Of a DNA stretch of 40,622 bases, positions 1 to 8,199 are shown one piece after another. Position 1 is the first letter of the stretch; each line of letters opens with the position of its first letter. This stretch comes from JANRJY01 sp033763735. Lineage in GTDB: Bacteria; Bacteroidota; Bacteroidia; Cytophagales; UBA9547. The stretch covers positions 1 to 40,622 of the forward strand of contig JANRJY010000010.1 in NCBI GenBank assembly GCA_033763735.1. Direction: 5' to 3'. Made by a program: the position numbers and the translations under genes. The notes beneath the pieces were generated by a model. It saw only the letters and a program-made list of their open reading frames with translations. It was not told the DNA's origin and did not search any database.

Positions 1-2756
1 ACTGCTGATTTGCGCGAATCCTCAGCCAGTTTACGTATTTCCTCTGCAACAACTGCAAATCCTCTACCGGCATCTCCGGCTCTTGCAGCTTCAATTGCAG
101 CATTTAAGGCAAGTAAATTGGTTTGTGCAGCGATATCGGTAATTACATTTAAAGTTCTCGAAATCTCTTCTGACCTGGTTGTGAGTACATCAATTGAAGT
201 AGAAGTTATATCAGCCGAACTTGATATGCCAGCCATATTGTCAACCACTTGTTTGATGATTTTTAAGCCATTGGAGCATGATTCTTGTCCTTTTTCAGCG
301 GAGTTATTAATTACATCAGCTTTAGTACCCATTTCATTGGATGATTTTAAAATTTGTTCAACCAATTTTGAAGATTCGTCTGTCCTGACTGCTTGTTCTT
401 GTGCACCGGAAGCCATTTGCTGAATTGCAGTTGATACTTCAGTGGTACTTTTCTTCATTCCTTCAGATTTTCTGGTCATTTGTAAAGAAGAAGTTGCCAC
501 GGTCATCGAGCTTTTTTCAATTTCTTTCATGAGCTGATTGATATTTTTGAGCGCAATGTTCAATGAATCACCCATTTCTTTAATATCACCTTTAGAATTC
601 ATTTTAAATAATTGAGTCAAATCGCCTTGTGCCATTGCATTCACTATTTTGTTGATTTCCAACACCGGATCAGAAATATTGATCAACAGCTGATTCAAGG
701 AATCACTTAAGTCTTTCCACGAGCCTTCTAAGCCGGCCAGTTTCAGCCTTTCTTTCAGCTGACCTTCTACACCGGCAAGGTTTACCACTCTATTTATTTC
801 ATCTGTTATGTTTTTAAGCACATCTCTTAAGCTACCCAAATCATCAGTGACTTGAGCTATATCACCATCAAGTACCACATTTTTGAAATCCATTTTAGCT
901 GCGAAATTTCCACGTTTCAAATCATTTATAAATGTGGTTGCAGCTTGAAAACCTATGGTAAAAGCGGTATTATCAATAGCTATTTTCAATATTTTTACTA
1001 CTTTTCCCTCGGCATCAAATATTGGGGTATATGCAGCGGTTAACCATACTTCTCTTCCTGCTTTGTTAATACGTTTGAAATCACCTTTTTTCGTAATTCC
1101 TTTTGCTAAATCGGTCCAGAAAGTTGCATATTCTGACGAATTGATATATTCATTATCGCAAAAGGTTCTATGATGTTTACCTTTTATTTCGCTGAGAGCA
1201 TATCCCATAGTTTTAAGAAATAATTCGTTGGCTGTGAGTATATTACCATTCGGATCAAATTCTATTGAAGCAAACGATGAATTAACAGCGTTCAGTATTC
1301 CATTCATTTCGGCTTCTTTGCGCTGCATTTCAAGTTTCTGTTCCATCATTTTGGTAACATCAAACCTGATTCCAACGTATTTTTCAGGTTTACCTGTTTC
1401 ATCAAGTACTGGTGCAATCGTTGCCTCTACCCAATAATCCGTACCATCTTTTTTCTTATTTGGATACGTTGCTTGGAATATTTTCCCTGCCTTAATGGTA
1501 TCCCACATTTCTTTGTAAATACTTTTAGGGTTATCTGGATGGCGGAAAATTTTATGGGGTTTTCCCATCAATTCTTCACGAGTATATCCTGATATTTCAC
1601 AAAGTTTATCATTTAAATAAGTAATATTTCCGTAAACATCTGATTCTGATAGAATTGCTGCTGCGTTTAGAGCATTCACCCGAGCATCTAATTCTTGTTT
1701 CATTCTTTCACTTTCTTTCATTTTGCGTGCAAGTTCCTCTTGCGTAGCTTGCATCTCTTCGAGATTTTGTCTGATTTCTTCCTCTTGAGATGACAATAAC
1801 TCTACTTGCTGTTGAGCAAGCATGTCTTTTTTCTTCTGTTCTGTAATGTCGGTAGCTATTTTAAGTACTTTTATAACCTTGCCTTTGTTATCAACTATTG
1901 GGGTATAAGCAGCCTGAATCCACACATCAGTTCCGTCTTTTTTAATCCTTCTGAATTGACCGGCCTGTGTTTTGCCTGCAGCCAAATCAGACCAAAATAG
2001 TTTGTACTCTGGCGTTTTGACATAATCTGAATCGCAGAATAATTGATGATGTTTTCCTATAATTTCATTTACATCTCTATATCCTAAAGTCGAAAGGAAA
2101 TTATTATTTGCCGTTAATACATTACCAGTAGGATCAAATTCTATGGATGCAAAAGAATTATTTAAAGCCGTAGTTACTCCAGTAAGTTCTGCTTCTTTGC
2201 GAATCATCACTTCCGCATTTGCTTGCATTTCTTCCAGAGTTTGACGCAACTCTTCTTCTTGTGCTCGAATTTCTTCTGAAGCTTGGGAAGCTTTTAATTC
2301 TAGTTCTTTTTGTTCTGAAATATCCTGAGCATATTTAATCACAGCTACCACATTGCCATGATCATCAAATATTGGATTATAACTTCCCTGAATCCATACT
2401 TCAGAACCATCCTTTTTAACACGTTTAAAAGTGCCTGAATAATATTTTCCTTGTGATAATATCTTCCAAAAAGTTTTGTATTCATCGGAATTAATGTATT
2501 CTTTAGTACAAAACATTTTATGATGTTTCCCTTTAATTTCATTTAAAGAATATCCCATAAGGTTTAAAAAATTATTGTTTGCTTCTACAATTTCTCCATC
2601 AATGGTAAATTCAATAGATGCAAATGCTTTGTTTATTGCATCTAACTTGGCCTGAGCCATATTGTCACCTTCCAAAACGCTGGTTGATGAATGTCCATTG
2701 CCATTACCGTTTTCAGGAATTACTTTGTCTTTTTTTAAATTGTTACCAAGTGCCAT
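1..2756 (-). CDS. Soluble multi-PAS methyl-accepting chemotaxis protein (3' end outside window)
   Basis: About 918 codons are visible and the reading frame is open at the left edge. Order seen: short tail; PAS1 (~36-148); coiled linker; PAS2 (~193-306); coiled linker with an EEEIRQNLEEMQA motif; PAS3 (~360-470), which has the RHPDNP and YWVEA motifs of the Aer oxygen/redox-sensor PAS; PAS4 (~483-596); a HAMP-like block (~640-745) with the EGSWKDLSDSLNQL motif of poly-HAMP proteins; then the chemoreceptor signalling hairpin, whose tip reads TDIAAQTNLLALNAAIEAAR (~873-892). PAS1, PAS2 and PAS4 are close copies of each other and resemble PAS domains of the biofilm-dispersal receptor BdlA. No membrane segment is present, so the receptor should be cytoplasmic and signal through CheA/CheW. 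The ATG at 2756 lies 29 nt after the parA stop, indicating one operon. The ligand is unknown. Confidence 0.93.
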   Translation of the reverse strand, partial: MALGNNLKKDKVIPENGNGNGHSSTSVLEGDNMAQAKLDAINKAFASIEFTIDGEIVEANNNFLNLMGYSLNEIKGKHHKMFCTKEYINSDEYKTFWKILSQGKYYSGTFKRVKKDGSEVWIQGSYNPIFDDHGNVVAVIKYAQDISEQKELELKASQASEEIRAQEEELRQTLEEMQANAEVMIRKEAELTGVTTALNNSFASIEFDPTGNVLTANNNFLSTLGYRDVNEIIGKHHQLFCDSDYVKTPEYKLFWSDLAAGKTQAGQFRRIKKDGTDVWIQAAYTPIVDNKGKVIKVLKIATDITEQKKKDMLAQQQVELLSSQEEEIRQNLEEMQATQEELARKMKESERMKQELDARVNALNAAAILSESDVYGNITYLNDKLCEISGYTREELMGKPHKIFRHPDNPKSIYKEMWDTIKAGKIFQATYPNKKKDGTDYWVEATIAPVLDETGKPEKYVGIRFDVTKMMEQKLEMQRKEAEMNGILNAVNSSFASIEFDPNGNILTANELFLKTMGYALSEIKGKHHRTFCDNEYINSSEYATFWTDLAKGITKKGDFKRINKAGREVWLTAAYTPIFDAEGKVVKILKIAIDNTAFTIGFQAATTFINDLKRGNFAAKMDFKNVVLDGDIAQVTDDLGSLRDVLKNITDEINRVVNLAGVEGQLKERLKLAGLEGSWKDLSDSLNQLLINISDPVLEINKIVNAMAQGDLTQLFKMNSKGDIKEMGDSLNIALKNINQLMKEIEKSSMTVATSSLQMTRKSEGMKKSTTEVSTAIQQMASGAQEQAVRTDESSKLVEQILKSSNEMGTKADVINNSAEKGQESCSNGLKIIKQVVDNMAGISSSADITSTSIDVLTTRSEEISRTLNVITDIAAQTNLLALNAAIEAARAGDAGRGFAVVAEEIRKLAEDSRKSA

Positions 2757-2785
2757 AGTCGTAATTGTTTAATTGAGTTAAATTG

Positions 2786-3547
2786 TTAGTTATTGTTTAA
2801 GAATTCATAAGTAAAATTTTTGTAATCAGTGCTTGCTGATGAATTTGGTGCATATTTCATAGAGCTCATTCCAAATGAAGGAGCTTCTACCACACGCACA
2901 TCTGTTCTTATGTAACTTTCAAATACTCGAACAGATATATTGTCTTTGATGTGTTGTAGTATTTCATTTGTCACTTTTCTGCGCTTGTCATACATTACAG
3001 GTAATACACCCGATATTTGAAGTTGAGCATTCAGAGATTTATTCAAATCACCAATAGTTTCAATAATTTTTAATAATCCTTGAAGACTATAAACTTCCAG
3101 TTGCATAGGCACAATTATTTTTTGAGATGCAACAAATGCATTCATAGTCAAAAGTGATAGGGAAGGAGGGCAATCAATTAAAATAAAATCGTACTTGCTG
3201 CTTTTATTTATAGTTAATAGTCCATTTTTCAACACATTATATCTATCCTTCATTGATGCCATTTGTACTTCATAATCAGCGAGTTCTTTATTTGAAGGAA
3301 TTAAATCAAAGTCATCACATTTAATTATATGGTCATTTGATTTCGAATTGTTTTCAAGAATATCAACTATCGATGAATTTGAATATTGAGCCCCCATGGT
3401 AAAAGATAAATTTGCCTGAGGATCAAAATCGATTATTAGTACTTTATAATTATTAGCACCAAGAACGGAACCCATATTAATACATGTAGTAGTTTTTCCG
3501 GTTCCACCTTTTTGATTTGCAAATGAAATAATACTAGTAGCAATCAT
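2786..3547 (-). CDS. ParA/MinD-type ATPase upstream of the chemoreceptor
   Basis: A 253-aa P-loop ATPase of the ParA family. The deviant Walker A motif NQKGGTGKTT lies at residues 11-20 with signature lysines K13 and K18. An A'-type motif (IDFDPQANLS) and Walker B (LIDCPPSLSLL) follow. ParA proteins form ATP-dependent dimers that bind DNA non-specifically and position cargo. A longer frame begins at a GTG at 3586, but it adds 13 residues before the usual MxxxIISFANQKGG start, so the ATG at 3547 is preferred. No parB or parS-like gene is next to it. The next gene, 29 nt downstream, is a soluble chemoreceptor, which matches the PpfA-TlpT arrangement in Rhodobacter sphaeroides where a ParA homologue distributes cytoplasmic chemoreceptor clusters. 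Chromosome or plasmid partition remains an alternative. Confidence 0.9.
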   Translation of the reverse strand: MIATSIISFANQKGGTGKTTTCINMGSVLGANNYKVLIIDFDPQANLSFTMGAQYSNSSIVDILENNSKSNDHIIKCDDFDLIPSNKELADYEVQMASMKDRYNVLKNGLLTINKSSKYDFILIDCPPSLSLLTMNAFVASQKIIVPMQLEVYSLQGLLKIIETIGDLNKSLNAQLQISGVLPVMYDKRRKVTNEILQHIKDNISVRVFESYIRTDVRVVEAPSFGMSSMKYAPNSSASTDYKNFTYEFLNNN

Positions 3548-3651
3548 TATTAATATAATCAAAATATGTTTCGTGTTTAATATCACTTATATAATGTTTT
3601 GTGCTTATATTTAAAAGTCTAAATATCATTTGAATTAGATAATTAGATTTA

Positions 3652-3659
3652 CAAATCTA
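3652..3659 (-). promoter_or_regulatory. Candidate -7 box for parA-MCP
   Basis: Read on the minus strand this is TAGATTTG, matching the Bacteroidota TAnnTTTG -7 element, about 105 nt before the parA ATG. A TTTG (3676-3673) lies upstream, but only 13 nt away, shorter than the usual spacing, so the -33 assignment is weak. Confidence 0.35.
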
Positions 3660-3716
3660 TCCTATATACTGACAAATAAAAATGATGTAACTATATTAAT
3701 TATAAATTAATAGTAA

Positions 3717-3784
3717 TATATAAGCAGTTAAATAGTCATAATTAAAAGATATATATACAATTGGACATGTCAACTGCTTACATA
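3717..3784. repeat. Imperfect inverted repeat, possible operator
   Basis: Arms at 3717-3730 and 3771-3784 share a perfect 9-bp core, TAAGCAGTT against AACTGCTTA (14-bp arms with two mismatches). A GACATGTC palindrome sits just inside the right arm at 3764-3771. The arms contain GCAGTT, which loosely resembles LytTR half-sites. Binding by the neighbouring LytTR regulator is inference only. Confidence 0.4.
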
Positions 3785-4073
3785 AAAAGGTGAAGTTCTA
3801 TATTCAGAGATATAAAAATATTTGTATCGATGTAATATTTACTTTAATATTTATTAAAATAATCAAAAGTGAAATAGATTTTTCAATTAACGAAATGATT
3901 ATAAATATTAGTTGTTGATTATTTGTAAATTATTTTAGTATATATATAAATTAGTTCAATGAAATGCCATAAAATTCATTTGAAAAAAATAATTAGATGT
4001 TAGTGTTTTCATTTAAATAAAAAAATATTTTACATTTCGACCTCTTAAGTATAGGTTTCACCATTTTTTGTTA

Positions 4074-4081
4074 TAGATTTG
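4074..4081 (+). promoter_or_regulatory. Candidate -7 box for the LytTR regulator
   Basis: TAGATTTG matches the Bacteroidota -7 consensus TAnnTTTG and ends 32 nt before the ATG at 4114. It is identical to the candidate box facing parA at 3652-3659. No clear -33 TTTG is seen at the expected distance. Confidence 0.45.
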
Positions 4082-4113
4082 CACAAATTTAAAATTTTAA
4101 TCCTATTTCCATT

Positions 4114-4839
4114 ATGATCACTTCTTTAATAATTGATGACGATGCAGTTGCAGGTCAGTTTCTTGCTAACATGTTAAAATCAAATTTTGCCGGCCACGTA
4201 AAAGTAGTAGGAGTTTGTACTACAGTAAAAGATGCTAAAAGCAAAATCAATGATTTACAACCAGATGTAGTTTTCCTTGATATTCAAATGCCTGAAAAAT
4301 CTGGATTTGAACTAATCGATGACATCAAAAGAGTAAATTTTGAAGTCATTATCACTACAGTTTCCAAAGATTATGCAGTTGATGCTTTTAAAATCAACGC
4401 AATTGATTACTTAGTTAAACCAATTAACCTAGATCAGTTAACAAATGCAATTGCCAAAGTAAAAGCTAAACAAGATTTGATGGACGGAACCACTCCAAAA
4501 ATTGGTGCAAACAAAATTGGTCTTCCAACTAACCGAGGTGTATTGTTCTTTGAACCAAGCCAAATACTTTATTGTGAAGCTGATAACAATTATACAGATA
4601 TTGTGTTTGCAAATGGTGAAAAAGAAAATATTTGTCGTACACTTAAAGAAGTTGAAGCTGTGTTGAGCAAAAACTTTAATTTTTTCCGTATTCACAAATC
4701 TTACTTAATCAATTTTGAAAAAATCAGTCAATATATCAAAGCTGATGGCGGTTATTTATTGATGGAAAACAGCAAAGAAATGTTGCCTGTTTCTAAAAAT
4801 AGCAAAGAAAACTTACTAAAGTATTTGAAAATGCTTTAA
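4114..4839 (+). CDS. LytTR-family response regulator
   Basis: A 241-aa two-domain DNA-binding response regulator. The receiver domain (~1-120) has the acidic pocket IIDDD (residues 6-10), the phosphoacceptor D56 in FLDIQMP, and the conserved lysine in DYLVKP. The LytTR output domain (~140-241) begins at LPTNRGVLFFEPSQILYCEA and contains FFRIHKSYLIN, the typical LytTR core. This class is usually paired with a LytS/YehU-like membrane histidine kinase, but none is adjacent, so its kinase must lie elsewhere. It is transcribed divergently from the parA-chemoreceptor operon across a long AT-rich gap. A link between them is possible but unproven. A strong hairpin terminator follows. Confidence 0.95.
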   Translation: MITSLIIDDDAVAGQFLANMLKSNFAGHVKVVGVCTTVKDAKSKINDLQPDVVFLDIQMPEKSGFELIDDIKRVNFEVIITTVSKDYAVDAFKINAIDYLVKPINLDQLTNAIAKVKAKQDLMDGTTPKIGANKIGLPTNRGVLFFEPSQILYCEADNNYTDIVFANGEKENICRTLKEVEAVLSKNFNFFRIHKSYLINFEKISQYIKADGGYLLMENSKEMLPVSKNSKENLLKYLKML

Positions 4840-4863
4840 TATTCACAATTATAATTCAAACAA

Positions 4864-4895
4864 AAGCCAACCGGAATATCTGGTTGGCTTTTTTT
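4864..4895 (+). terminator. Rho-independent terminator after the LytTR gene
   Basis: A perfect 9-bp stem (AAGCCAACC at 4864-4872 with GGTTGGCTT at 4882-4890), a 9-nt loop and a run of T. It lies 25 nt after the response-regulator stop. Confidence 0.9.
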
Positions 4896-5000
4896 GATTT
4901 AAAACCTTAATTAAATTCCAATTGCAATTGTTGTATAATTTACATTATGTTAAATTAAATCCAGACAAATTTATATCCGTAAAGATTTATCTTCATTACA

Positions 5001-5699
5001 CTACTCCGTAATTAATCTGGCTATTATATAAGCAGCTGCAGAGGCAAGTGTCCCAATTAACATTACCTGCAACGCACCCTTCCAAGGATTTTGTCCAATT
5101 AATTTACTTTTAAACCAACCAAAAATCAACAAACAAACTAAGGTAATTGAACTTGAAAAAATTAATCCATCTAATGGTGTTGATGTAAAATAATATCCGG
5201 TTAAAGGAATAATTCCACCTACAATATATGCGGCTCCTATAGTGAGGGCGCTTGTTAATGCCCGATTTTTATTTGGCTTATCCAATCCCAATTCAAACTT
5301 CATCATAAAGTCCACCCATTTAACTTTATCTTTAGCCAAAGCTTCAACTATTTGATTTTGAGAGTGTGCATCCAAACCATAATTTTCAAAAATTTCTTTA
5401 ATCTCCTCTTTTTCTTTTTCTGGCAAATGTTCTACTTCATAATACTCACGCTTCATTTCGTTTTCATAATGTTCTACCTCCGTTCTTCCTGCCATAAATC
5501 CACCAAGACCCATTGCAATGGATCCGGCAGCTATTTCAGCAATTCCTGCAGTTAGTATAATACCATTTGAATCCACTGCCCCACTTAATCCGGCTGCTAA
5601 TGCAAAAGGAACCGTCAATCCATCCGACATACCAATAACTATGTCCTTTATAATATCCGATGAAGTAAAATGTTGTTCAGAATGTGAATAAGTTTCCAT
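5001..5699 (-). CDS. VIT1/CCC1-type Fe2+/Mn2+ transporter
   Basis: A 232-aa membrane protein of the VIT1/CCC1 family, which moves ferrous iron or manganese out of the cytosol. The first segment has the family motif DIVIGMSDGLTVPFALAAGLSGA (~20-42). A second helix AEIAAGSIAMGLGGFMAGRTE (~54-74) leads into a soluble, acidic charged insert (~75-135, rich in E/K and with HLPEKEKEEI), the cytoplasmic metal-binding region of the family. Three further helices follow (~147-168, ~175-195, ~210-228), giving five in total. The ATG at 5699 is preceded by the gapA terminator, so the gene probably has its own promoter, which I could not identify. Substrate metal cannot be decided from sequence. Confidence 0.9.
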   Translation of the reverse strand: METYSHSEQHFTSSDIIKDIVIGMSDGLTVPFALAAGLSGAVDSNGIILTAGIAEIAAGSIAMGLGGFMAGRTEVEHYENEMKREYYEVEHLPEKEKEEIKEIFENYGLDAHSQNQIVEALAKDKVKWVDFMMKFELGLDKPNKNRALTSALTIGAAYIVGGIIPLTGYYFTSTPLDGLIFSSSITLVCLLIFGWFKSKLIGQNPWKGALQVMLIGTLASAAAYIIARLITE

Positions 5700-5726
5700 T
5701 AAAATGCAATAATTAGTGGCTTGTAA

Positions 5727-5755
5727 ATAAAAAACCCTGCTGATGCAGGGTTTTT
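5727..5755 (-). terminator. Terminator of gapA
   Basis: A hairpin with stem AAAACCCTGC/GCAGGGTTTT (5731-5740 with 5745-5754) and a 4-nt loop. It is followed on the minus strand by a T run (the A run ending at 5734 on the plus strand). It lies 21 nt beyond the gapA stop. Confidence 0.85.
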
Positions 5756-5775
5756 ATATAAATTTTTAAAACAAA

Positions 5776-6783
5776 TTATTTTACAGTGTCCATATGACAG
5801 ATCAAATCAACCAATTTGTTGCTATATCCCCATTCGTTGTCATACCAAGAAACTAATTTTACAAATGTATCATTTAATGAGATTCCTGCTTTTGCATCAA
5901 ATATAGAAGTACGAGCATCTCCTAAAAAATCATTAGACACAACATCTTCTTCAGTATATCCCAAAATTCCTTTTAATTCATTTTCAGAAGCTCTTTTCAT
6001 TTCAGCCTTAATTTCATCGTATGTGGCAGGTTTCGAAAGCTTTGCTGTTAAGTCTACAACTGATACATCCGGAGTTGGAACTCTGAATGACATACCTGTA
6101 AGCTTGCCTTTCAATGAAGGAATAACCAATCCTACTGCCTTAGCAGCACCGGTCGAAGAAGGAATAATATTTTGATATGCTCCCCTACCGCCTCTCCAAT
6201 CTTTTGCAGATGGTCCATCAACCGTTTTTTGTGTAGCGGTAACCGCGTGTACGGTTGTCATTAATCCTTCTGCTATCCCCCATTTGTCATGAATAACTTT
6301 TGCTAATGGTGCAAGGCAATTGGTTGTACAAGAAGCATTTGAAACAATAGTCATATCTTTAGAATAAGCACTATTGTTAACACCCATTACGAATGTAGGA
6401 GTATCATCCTTAGCGGGTGCTGAAATAACTACACGTTTTGCACCGGCTTCAATATGTTTTGAAGCATTGGCTTTATCAAGAAATAATCCGGTTGATTCTA
6501 CTACATATTCTGCACCTACTTCATTCCATTTCAAATTAGCTGGATCCTTTTCAGCTGATACTCTAATTGCATTGCCGTTCACAACTAACTTCCCATCTTT
6601 AACTTCTACAGTACCATTAAATTTGCCATGTGTAGAGTCAAATTTCAACATATAGGCCATATAATCGACTTCAAGTAAGTCATTAATTCCTACTACTTGT
6701 ACACTAGGATTGTTCACGGCTGCACGGAATACTAAACGACCGATACGACCAAATCCATTAATACCAACTTTAATTTTTGACAT
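5776..6783 (-). CDS. gapA: Glyceraldehyde-3-phosphate dehydrogenase
   Basis: A 335-aa full-length type I GAPDH. It catalyses NAD-dependent oxidative phosphorylation of glyceraldehyde-3-phosphate to 1,3-bisphosphoglycerate in glycolysis. The Rossmann motif GINGFGRIGR is at 8-17, catalytic C152 lies in SNASCTTNCLAP, and H179 in TTVHAVTATQ. The end WYDNEWGYSNKLVDL is typical. The residue after the second beta-strand is N34-D35 (GINDL), consistent with NAD use. The gene stands alone, with its own terminator and a candidate -7 box upstream. Confidence 0.98.
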   Translation of the reverse strand: MSKIKVGINGFGRIGRLVFRAAVNNPSVQVVGINDLLEVDYMAYMLKFDSTHGKFNGTVEVKDGKLVVNGNAIRVSAEKDPANLKWNEVGAEYVVESTGLFLDKANASKHIEAGAKRVVISAPAKDDTPTFVMGVNNSAYSKDMTIVSNASCTTNCLAPLAKVIHDKWGIAEGLMTTVHAVTATQKTVDGPSAKDWRGGRGAYQNIIPSSTGAAKAVGLVIPSLKGKLTGMSFRVPTPDVSVVDLTAKLSKPATYDEIKAEMKRASENELKGILGYTEEDVVSNDFLGDARTSIFDAKAGISLNDTFVKLVSWYDNEWGYSNKLVDLICHMDTVK

Positions 6784-6834
6784 TGTTTTTATGATTTAGG
6801 TTAAACTTTTTAAATTCTTATTGATTTGTAAGAG

Positions 6835-6842
6835 CAAAAATA
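6835..6842 (-). promoter_or_regulatory. Candidate -7 box of gapA
   Basis: Minus-strand TATTTTTG matches TAnnTTTG and lies 51 nt upstream of the gapA ATG. I see no good -33 TTTG at the standard distance. Confidence 0.4.
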
Positions 6843-6932
6843 TAATAAAAATAGGTTTTCCATACTTTTATGTAATTTATTTCAGGTAAAATAGATTTTA
6901 AAACTTTTAGATCCAATTTATATAAAAATAAA

Positions 6933-7508
6933 TCATTTTAAAATCCTACTTTTAATGTAGTTATCAAGATATTCAACAGTTTGAAAACATTTTTCTTCAA
7001 GTAAAGTAAATCCTTCTCGAAAGTCTTTTTTAACACTCCCCTTTTGGTCTAAAACTATTTCTTCCAAAGTTTGTGACTTGTTATTAAAAAAAGGTGATTC
7101 TTCATCACTAGAAAATTTATTTCTTTTCTTAAAACGAAAGTCAAATATTTTATATTCTACCGAATTATCTGAAATTTCAACAATAAAGGTAGAATAATGT
7201 TTTCCAATGTATTCATTGTATAACAGAACGTCATACATCATGTTTAATTTAATTATTCCTAATTCAAAATTTCTATTATAGATTAAATTAGTATCGGGAT
7301 AATAAATGATTATCCACTTATTTATTAGATTAAAGATTTGTTTTTTATTAGTGTTAGGATATTCTTTTTTTACCGAATAAAAAAATTGCTTGGTTATAGG
7401 GTCAAATGAAAAGTATTTAATTTTATGTTGATTAATAACTTCTTGAGCATTAAGAATATTGAAGGATAAACATAGCAATACAATTAAATATTTAATAATG
7501 ATTTTCAT
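6933..7508 (-). CDS. Exported protein, DUF4468-like
   Basis: A 191-aa protein with a clear signal peptide (MKIIIKYLIVLLCLSFNILNAQ, cleavage likely after the Ala of NAQ near residue 21). The mature part has an NKKQIFNLINKWIIIYYPD segment followed by alternating strands (IIKLNMMYDV, YSTFIVEISDNSVEYKIFDFRF). That pattern is what I associate with the Bacteroidota DUF4468 family, a TBP-like fold of unknown function. A charged tail (~140-191) follows. It is very AT-rich and stands alone between gapA and the TerB-like gene. A minus-strand TATTTTTG box at 7560-7567 may drive it. Family assignment is by eye; function unknown. Confidence 0.65.
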   Translation of the reverse strand: MKIIIKYLIVLLCLSFNILNAQEVINQHKIKYFSFDPITKQFFYSVKKEYPNTNKKQIFNLINKWIIIYYPDTNLIYNRNFELGIIKLNMMYDVLLYNEYIGKHYSTFIVEISDNSVEYKIFDFRFKKRNKFSSDEESPFFNNKSQTLEEIVLDQKGSVKKDFREGFTLLEEKCFQTVEYLDNYIKSRILK

Positions 7509-7614
7509 ATTCTCTTATAAATTACATTAAACGAAAGTAATATTTAATAAAAAACTTTTCAAAAATAACACTCATAAAATTTAATACGTTGCAAAAAAAA
7601 ATTTAATATATTAA

Positions 7615-7644
7615 TTTGCAATCAGTTACGATTTTGTATCTTTT
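7615..7644 (+). promoter_or_regulatory. Candidate promoter of the TerB-like gene
   Basis: TTTG (7615-7618), an 18-nt spacer, then TATCTTTT (7637-7644), one base off the TAnnTTTG -7 box. The start codon follows 47 nt later. Confidence 0.45.
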
Positions 7645-7691
7645 CGTATATATGCAAACAATAATTATTTTAACTAATTAACCAATATTTT

Positions 7692-8126
7692 ATGGGATTC
7701 TTTGATAGCCTTCTTAAAGTTAGTACGCCTGAAATAAAAAGTGAAAAAGAGGCTTACGCAGCAATTATTTATTCTTGTATGGCCATAGATGGCGAAATTT
7801 CTGAGGAAGAAGTTCATGATTTAATTGAAATGGTTGCTCACAACAAAATGTTTAAAGGTTCGAATATTAACGATATTTTTAAAAACATTGCCTCAAATTA
7901 TAAAGCAGCAGGGAGTTTTGAAAAAATGGTTGAAATTGCAATGCCTTTAATTTCTAATGAGAAAAAAGACAAACTTTTTGTTACCGCTGTGGATGTTGTT
8001 CTTTCGGATGGCGTAGTAGCAGCCAAAGAAAAGGACTTGATTGAAAGATTAAAAACGGGACTGAATATTCCGGATGATTTTGCTTCCAAAACGATTGAAG
8101 TACTTTTAGTAAAAAATAAAGAATAA
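7692..8126 (+). CDS. TerB-like (tellurite resistance B family) protein
   Basis: A 144-aa all-helical cytoplasmic protein. It shows the two TerB-type acidic repeats: AIIYSCMAIDGEISEEEVHDLIEMV (~25-49) and AVDVVLSDGVVAAKEKDLIERLKTGL (~99-124). Each has an acidic D-G-x-hydrophobic turn thought to bind metal in TerB/DjlA-type domains. Many such proteins have no role in tellurite resistance and the real function is unclear. It stands alone with a candidate promoter upstream and a strong hairpin terminator downstream. No ter operon genes are nearby, so a general stress or envelope role is as likely as metalloid resistance. Confidence 0.8.
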   Translation: MGFFDSLLKVSTPEIKSEKEAYAAIIYSCMAIDGEISEEEVHDLIEMVAHNKMFKGSNINDIFKNIASNYKAAGSFEKMVEIAMPLISNEKKDKLFVTAVDVVLSDGVVAAKEKDLIERLKTGLNIPDDFASKTIEVLLVKNKE

Positions 8127-8155
8127 TTATATATACTACTAACTATCAGAAGTTT

Positions 8156-8194
8156 AAAAGCTGATAACTCAACTAAAGTTATCAGCTTTTTTTT
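8156..8194 (+). terminator. Terminator of the TerB-like gene
   Basis: A long 14-bp perfect stem (AAAAGCTGATAACT at 8156-8169 with AGTTATCAGCTTTT at 8177-8190), a 7-nt loop and an 8-T run. It ends six bases before the next start codon, so the GreA-like gene must have very short leader sequence or depend on read-through. Confidence 0.9.
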
Positions 8195-8199
8195 GCACC

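Larger units (their letters stand above)
3548..4113. promoter_or_regulatory. AT-rich divergent control region between parA and the LytTR regulator
   Basis: A 566-bp gene-free stretch separates two divergent genes. It is extremely AT-rich and I see no convincing ORF or RNA gene. It contains a -7-like box facing each gene and an imperfect 14-bp inverted repeat at 3717-3730/3771-3784. The length is unusual compared with the other intergenic gaps here and may hold operators for one or both transcripts. Confidence 0.5.

Noticed and set aside
5816..6655. Plus-strand ORFs across gapA
   Set aside because: Shadows of gapA; the minus-strand GAPDH is unambiguous.
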